From assembly GCA_963737145.1 (NCBI GenBank), contig CAVTRO010000005.1, positions 186,001 through 250,000 of the forward strand: a DNA stretch of 64,000 bases, written 5' to 3'. Below the pieces are notes generated by a model that saw nothing but the letters and a program-made list of their open reading frames with translations, did not search any database and was not told the DNA's origin. The position numbers were made by a program, and so were the translations under genes. Origin of the DNA: AP-15 sp963737145. GTDB lineage: Bacteria; Pseudomonadota; Alphaproteobacteria; ATCC43930; CGMCC-115725. Shown piece by piece: positions 61,750 through 64,000 of the stretch (position 1 is the first letter of the stretch; each line of letters opens with the position of its first letter).

Positions 61750-63057
61750 ATGGACGGCAACAATATGGTCACCGGGACGGTGACGCTCACCGACAACGAA
61801 ACCGGAAAGTCGATCGATCTTCCGGTGATTGGCGGATCGATCGGCCCGCGCGTCATCGATATCCGCAAGCTTTACGCGCAGACCGGGCATTTCACCTACG
61901 ATCCGGGCTTTATGGCGACCGCGGCCTGCCGCTCCAGCATCACCTATATCGACGGCGACGAAGGGATCTTGATGTATCGCGGCTATCCGATCCAGGAGCT
62001 GGCGGAGCACAGTGATTTTCTCGAAGTCGCCTATCTGCTGCTGAATGGAGAATTGCCGAACGCCAAGGAAAAGGCCCAGTTCGTTTACGACATCACCCAC
62101 CACACGATGGTGCACGAGCAGCTTTCGAGCTTTTTCAACGGCTTCCGCCGCGACGCGCATCCGATGGCGGTCATGTGTGGCGTGGTCGGCGCTCTGTCCG
62201 CCTTCTACCATGATTCGACCGACATTCACGACCCCTACCAAAGGATGGTCGCCTCATACCGCCTGATTGCCAAGATGCCGACGATCGCGGCCATGGCCTA
62301 CAAATATACGCATGGCCAACCATTCATGTACCCGCAGAACTCACTGGGTTACACCGAAAATTTCCTCCATATGACATTCGCCGTGCCGTGCGAAGAATAC
62401 AAAGTCAACCCGGTCGTGGCACGGGCGCTCGATCGTATCTTCATCCTGCACGCCGATCACGAACAGAATGCGTCGACAGCCACGGTGCGCAACGCCGGAT
62501 CGAGCGGCGCCAACCCGTTTGCCTGTATCGCCGCGGGAATCGCCTCGCTGTGGGGGCCGGCGCATGGCGGCGCCAATGAGCAGGTGCTGAAGATGCTCGA
62601 CCGCATTGGCGACAAGAAGAACATCCCCGAGTTTATCAAAGAGGTAAAAAACAAAAACGACATTGAGTATGGCTTTGGTCATCGCGTCTACAAAAACTAC
62701 GATCCGCGGGCCCGCGTTCTGCGCGACAGCTGCCACGAAGTGCTTGCCGAGCTGGGAATCAAGGATGATCCAACGCTCGACCTGGCGATGGAGCTGGAAA
62801 AGATCTCGCTGAACGACGACTATTTTATTACCAGGAAATTATACCCGAACGTCGATTTCTATTCGGGAATCATCCTGAAGGCGATTGGGTTCCCGACATC
62901 GATGTTTACCGCCCTGTTCGCAATCGCGCGCACCGTCGGTTGGGTCGCGCAGTGGGAGGAGATGCTCGAGGATACCGACGCCAAGCTGATGCGCCCGCGC
63001 CAGCTCTTCGTGGGAGCAGACGAGCGCCATTACGTGCCGGTCGAAAATCGCGGCTGA
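61750..63057 (+). CDS. gltA: Citrate synthase
   Basis: A 435-residue type II citrate synthase for the first step of the TCA cycle (acetyl-CoA plus oxaloacetate). Catalytic residues are His272 (GPAHGGANE), His311 (FGHRVYKNY) and Asp369 (NVDFYSG). The substrate-binding His region ILHADHEQNAST is intact. The ATG at 61750 gives the normal start (MDGNNMVTGTVTL) with AGAGGTGG upstream. The gltX-gltA order is widespread in alphaproteobacteria. Confidence 0.96.
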   Translation: MDGNNMVTGTVTLTDNETGKSIDLPVIGGSIGPRVIDIRKLYAQTGHFTYDPGFMATAACRSSITYIDGDEGILMYRGYPIQELAEHSDFLEVAYLLLNGELPNAKEKAQFVYDITHHTMVHEQLSSFFNGFRRDAHPMAVMCGVVGALSAFYHDSTDIHDPYQRMVASYRLIAKMPTIAAMAYKYTHGQPFMYPQNSLGYTENFLHMTFAVPCEEYKVNPVVARALDRIFILHADHEQNASTATVRNAGSSGANPFACIAAGIASLWGPAHGGANEQVLKMLDRIGDKKNIPEFIKEVKNKNDIEYGFGHRVYKNYDPRARVLRDSCHEVLAELGIKDDPTLDLAMELEKISLNDDYFITRKLYPNVDFYSGIILKAIGFPTSMFTALFAIARTVGWVAQWEEMLEDTDAKLMRPRQLFVGADERHYVPVENRG

Positions 63058-63087
63058 TCACGGGATTTTCTTCGGGGAGGAGTCTAC

Positions 63088-64000
63088 ATGCCGGATTACA
63101 AGCTGATTTCCGCCGATTCTCACGTCAGCGAACCGCCCGATCTCTGGGCGACCCGCGTCGACAAGCAATATCGCGAGCGGGCGCCGCAGCTGATGGTCAA
63201 CCCGCCCGGCAAGGAGGGCGCCTATTTCCATTACGAGGGCTACGCGCCGCACCCGATCGGCATCGGCCTCGGCGCCGGCAAGAGCCCCGAAGAGCTGAAG
63301 GAGTTCCTGACCAAGGCGACCTATGCCGATGCCCGGCCGGGCGGCTGGGACCCCGCCGCGCGGAAGAAGGACAATGAACTCGACGGGGTCGAGGCCGACG
63401 TGCTCTACACGACCCTCGGTTTCCGCATTTTCTGGCTCAAACATCCCGGGCTGCAGGCCGACTGCTTCCGCGTCTATAACGATTGGCTCGCCGAATTCGT
63501 CAGCTTCGACCCGAAGCACATGGCCGGGCTGCCGATGATCTCGCTTTACGACCCCAAGGCCGGGGCGCAAGAGCTCGAACGCTGCGCCAAGTTGGGTCTC
63601 AAGGGGGCGATGATCTGGTGCTCGCCCCCCGAGGGGCAGCCTTACAGCTCGGACATTTACGACCCGTTCTGGGCGGCGGCGCAGGAACTGAAGATGCCGG
63701 TCAGCCTGCATGCGATCACCGGCATGGGAATGGAGAGCCAGTACAATTGGGGTGAGCGCTACATGCGCTCGACCGTGCTGTCGCACGAGGTCGAGAAATC
63801 CTTCAGCGTGCTGATCTTCTCGGGCGTGCTCGACCGCTTCCCGCAGCTGCAGATCGTCTCGGCCGAGAACAATATCGGCTGGCTGCCGTATTATCTGCAG
63901 CGCATGGACCGCGCCTTCGAGCGCCAGCGCATTTCTGCCGGCTTTACCAACAAGCTGAAGCCGAGTGAGTACTTCCAGCGCCAGATGTGGGCCACCTACA
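63088..64000 (+). CDS. Amidohydrolase-family metal-dependent hydrolase, truncated by window edge
   Basis: An open frame from ATG 63088 (GGGGAGGAG upstream) runs off the window; 304 codons are seen. The metal-binding start is ISADSHVSEPPDLWATRV (the HxE/DxH type of the amidohydrolase_2 family). Other motifs are DGVEADVLYTTLGFRIFW, YNDWLAEFVSFDPKHMAGLP, MPVSLHAITGMG (metal His) and LIFSGVLDRFPQLQIVSAEN. It belongs with decarboxylases/hydrolases acting on aromatic or lactone substrates. The C-terminal part is not visible. Confidence 0.87.
   Translation, partial: MPDYKLISADSHVSEPPDLWATRVDKQYRERAPQLMVNPPGKEGAYFHYEGYAPHPIGIGLGAGKSPEELKEFLTKATYADARPGGWDPAARKKDNELDGVEADVLYTTLGFRIFWLKHPGLQADCFRVYNDWLAEFVSFDPKHMAGLPMISLYDPKAGAQELERCAKLGLKGAMIWCSPPEGQPYSSDIYDPFWAAAQELKMPVSLHAITGMGMESQYNWGERYMRSTVLSHEVEKSFSVLIFSGVLDRFPQLQIVSAENNIGWLPYYLQRMDRAFERQRISAGFTNKLKPSEYFQRQMWATY

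Overview
The window is GC-rich DNA from an alphaproteobacterium, most likely of the Hyphomicrobiales/Rhizobiales type or an uncultured soil relative. Three things point that way: the block secA / parvulin isomerase / argJ / mutT, the pair gltX then gltA, and dispersed palindromic intergenic repeats of the kind common in that group. This placement is inferred from gene content, not from a phylogenetic marker. The window carries one tRNA (Val-GAC), a tandem glycine riboswitch and no CRISPR array or complete IS element.

Layout. 1-2.8 kb: end of a winged-helix regulator and a secreted PI-PLC-like protein with Fn3/Ig-like modules. 2.9-6.4 kb: an EmrAB-type efflux pair with a divergent TetR regulator and a likely operator between them. 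6.4-8.4 kb: a tandem DUF427 protein, a deleted SnoaL-like pseudogene and a frameshifted exported protein. 8.9-13.7 kb: a three-subunit molybdenum hydroxylase (medium, small, large) and an ABC substrate-binding protein. 13.7-14.9 kb: a HigBA toxin-antitoxin pair between two decayed fragments of a second large-subunit gene. 15-19.8 kb: threonylcarbamoyl-AMP synthase, a luciferase-like monooxygenase, a Rieske oxygenase and a frameshifted enolase-superfamily gene. 19.8-25.8 kb: a GIY-YIG gene framed by inverted repeats, then secA, a parvulin isomerase, argJ and mutT. 25.8-29.9 kb: a frameshifted Crp/Fnr regulator, an SDR, a hemerythrin protein, a MaoC dehydratase and a histidine phosphatase. 29.9-34 kb: DoxX, a split thiamine-diphosphate enzyme, a GMC oxidoreductase and a Coq4-like protein, followed by remnants of MFS and GMC genes. 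34.5-43 kb: two DUF1326 proteins with a DUF2182 membrane protein, an MFS exporter, an unknown membrane protein, a frameshifted serine hydrolase and an AAHS-type transporter. 43-49.5 kb: a VOC protein, HPPD and the riboswitch-controlled glycine cleavage operon gcvT-gcvH-gcvPA-gcvPB. 49.6-53.7 kb: an Ldh2-type dehydrogenase, a PhyH-type oxygenase, thiE, a small secreted protein and a HAD dehalogenase. 53.8-57.6 kb: an accessory stretch with small secreted or membrane proteins, a retropepsin-like lipoprotein and a zinc-ribbon protein with a deoxyribosyltransferase/TIR-like domain, ending at tRNA-Val. 57.7-64 kb: an alpha/beta hydrolase, an acyl-CoA ligase, gltX, gltA and a truncated amidohydrolase.

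Two themes stand out. First, palindromic repeats are active genome architecture here: one is translated inside an efflux pump gene, and two inverted copies lie within a few bases of both ends of the GIY-YIG gene. Second, several genes are broken by a single base, including gltX, which is normally essential. The simplest reading is that part of these are sequencing indels, while the SnoaL, large-subunit, MFS and GMC remnants are real decay.
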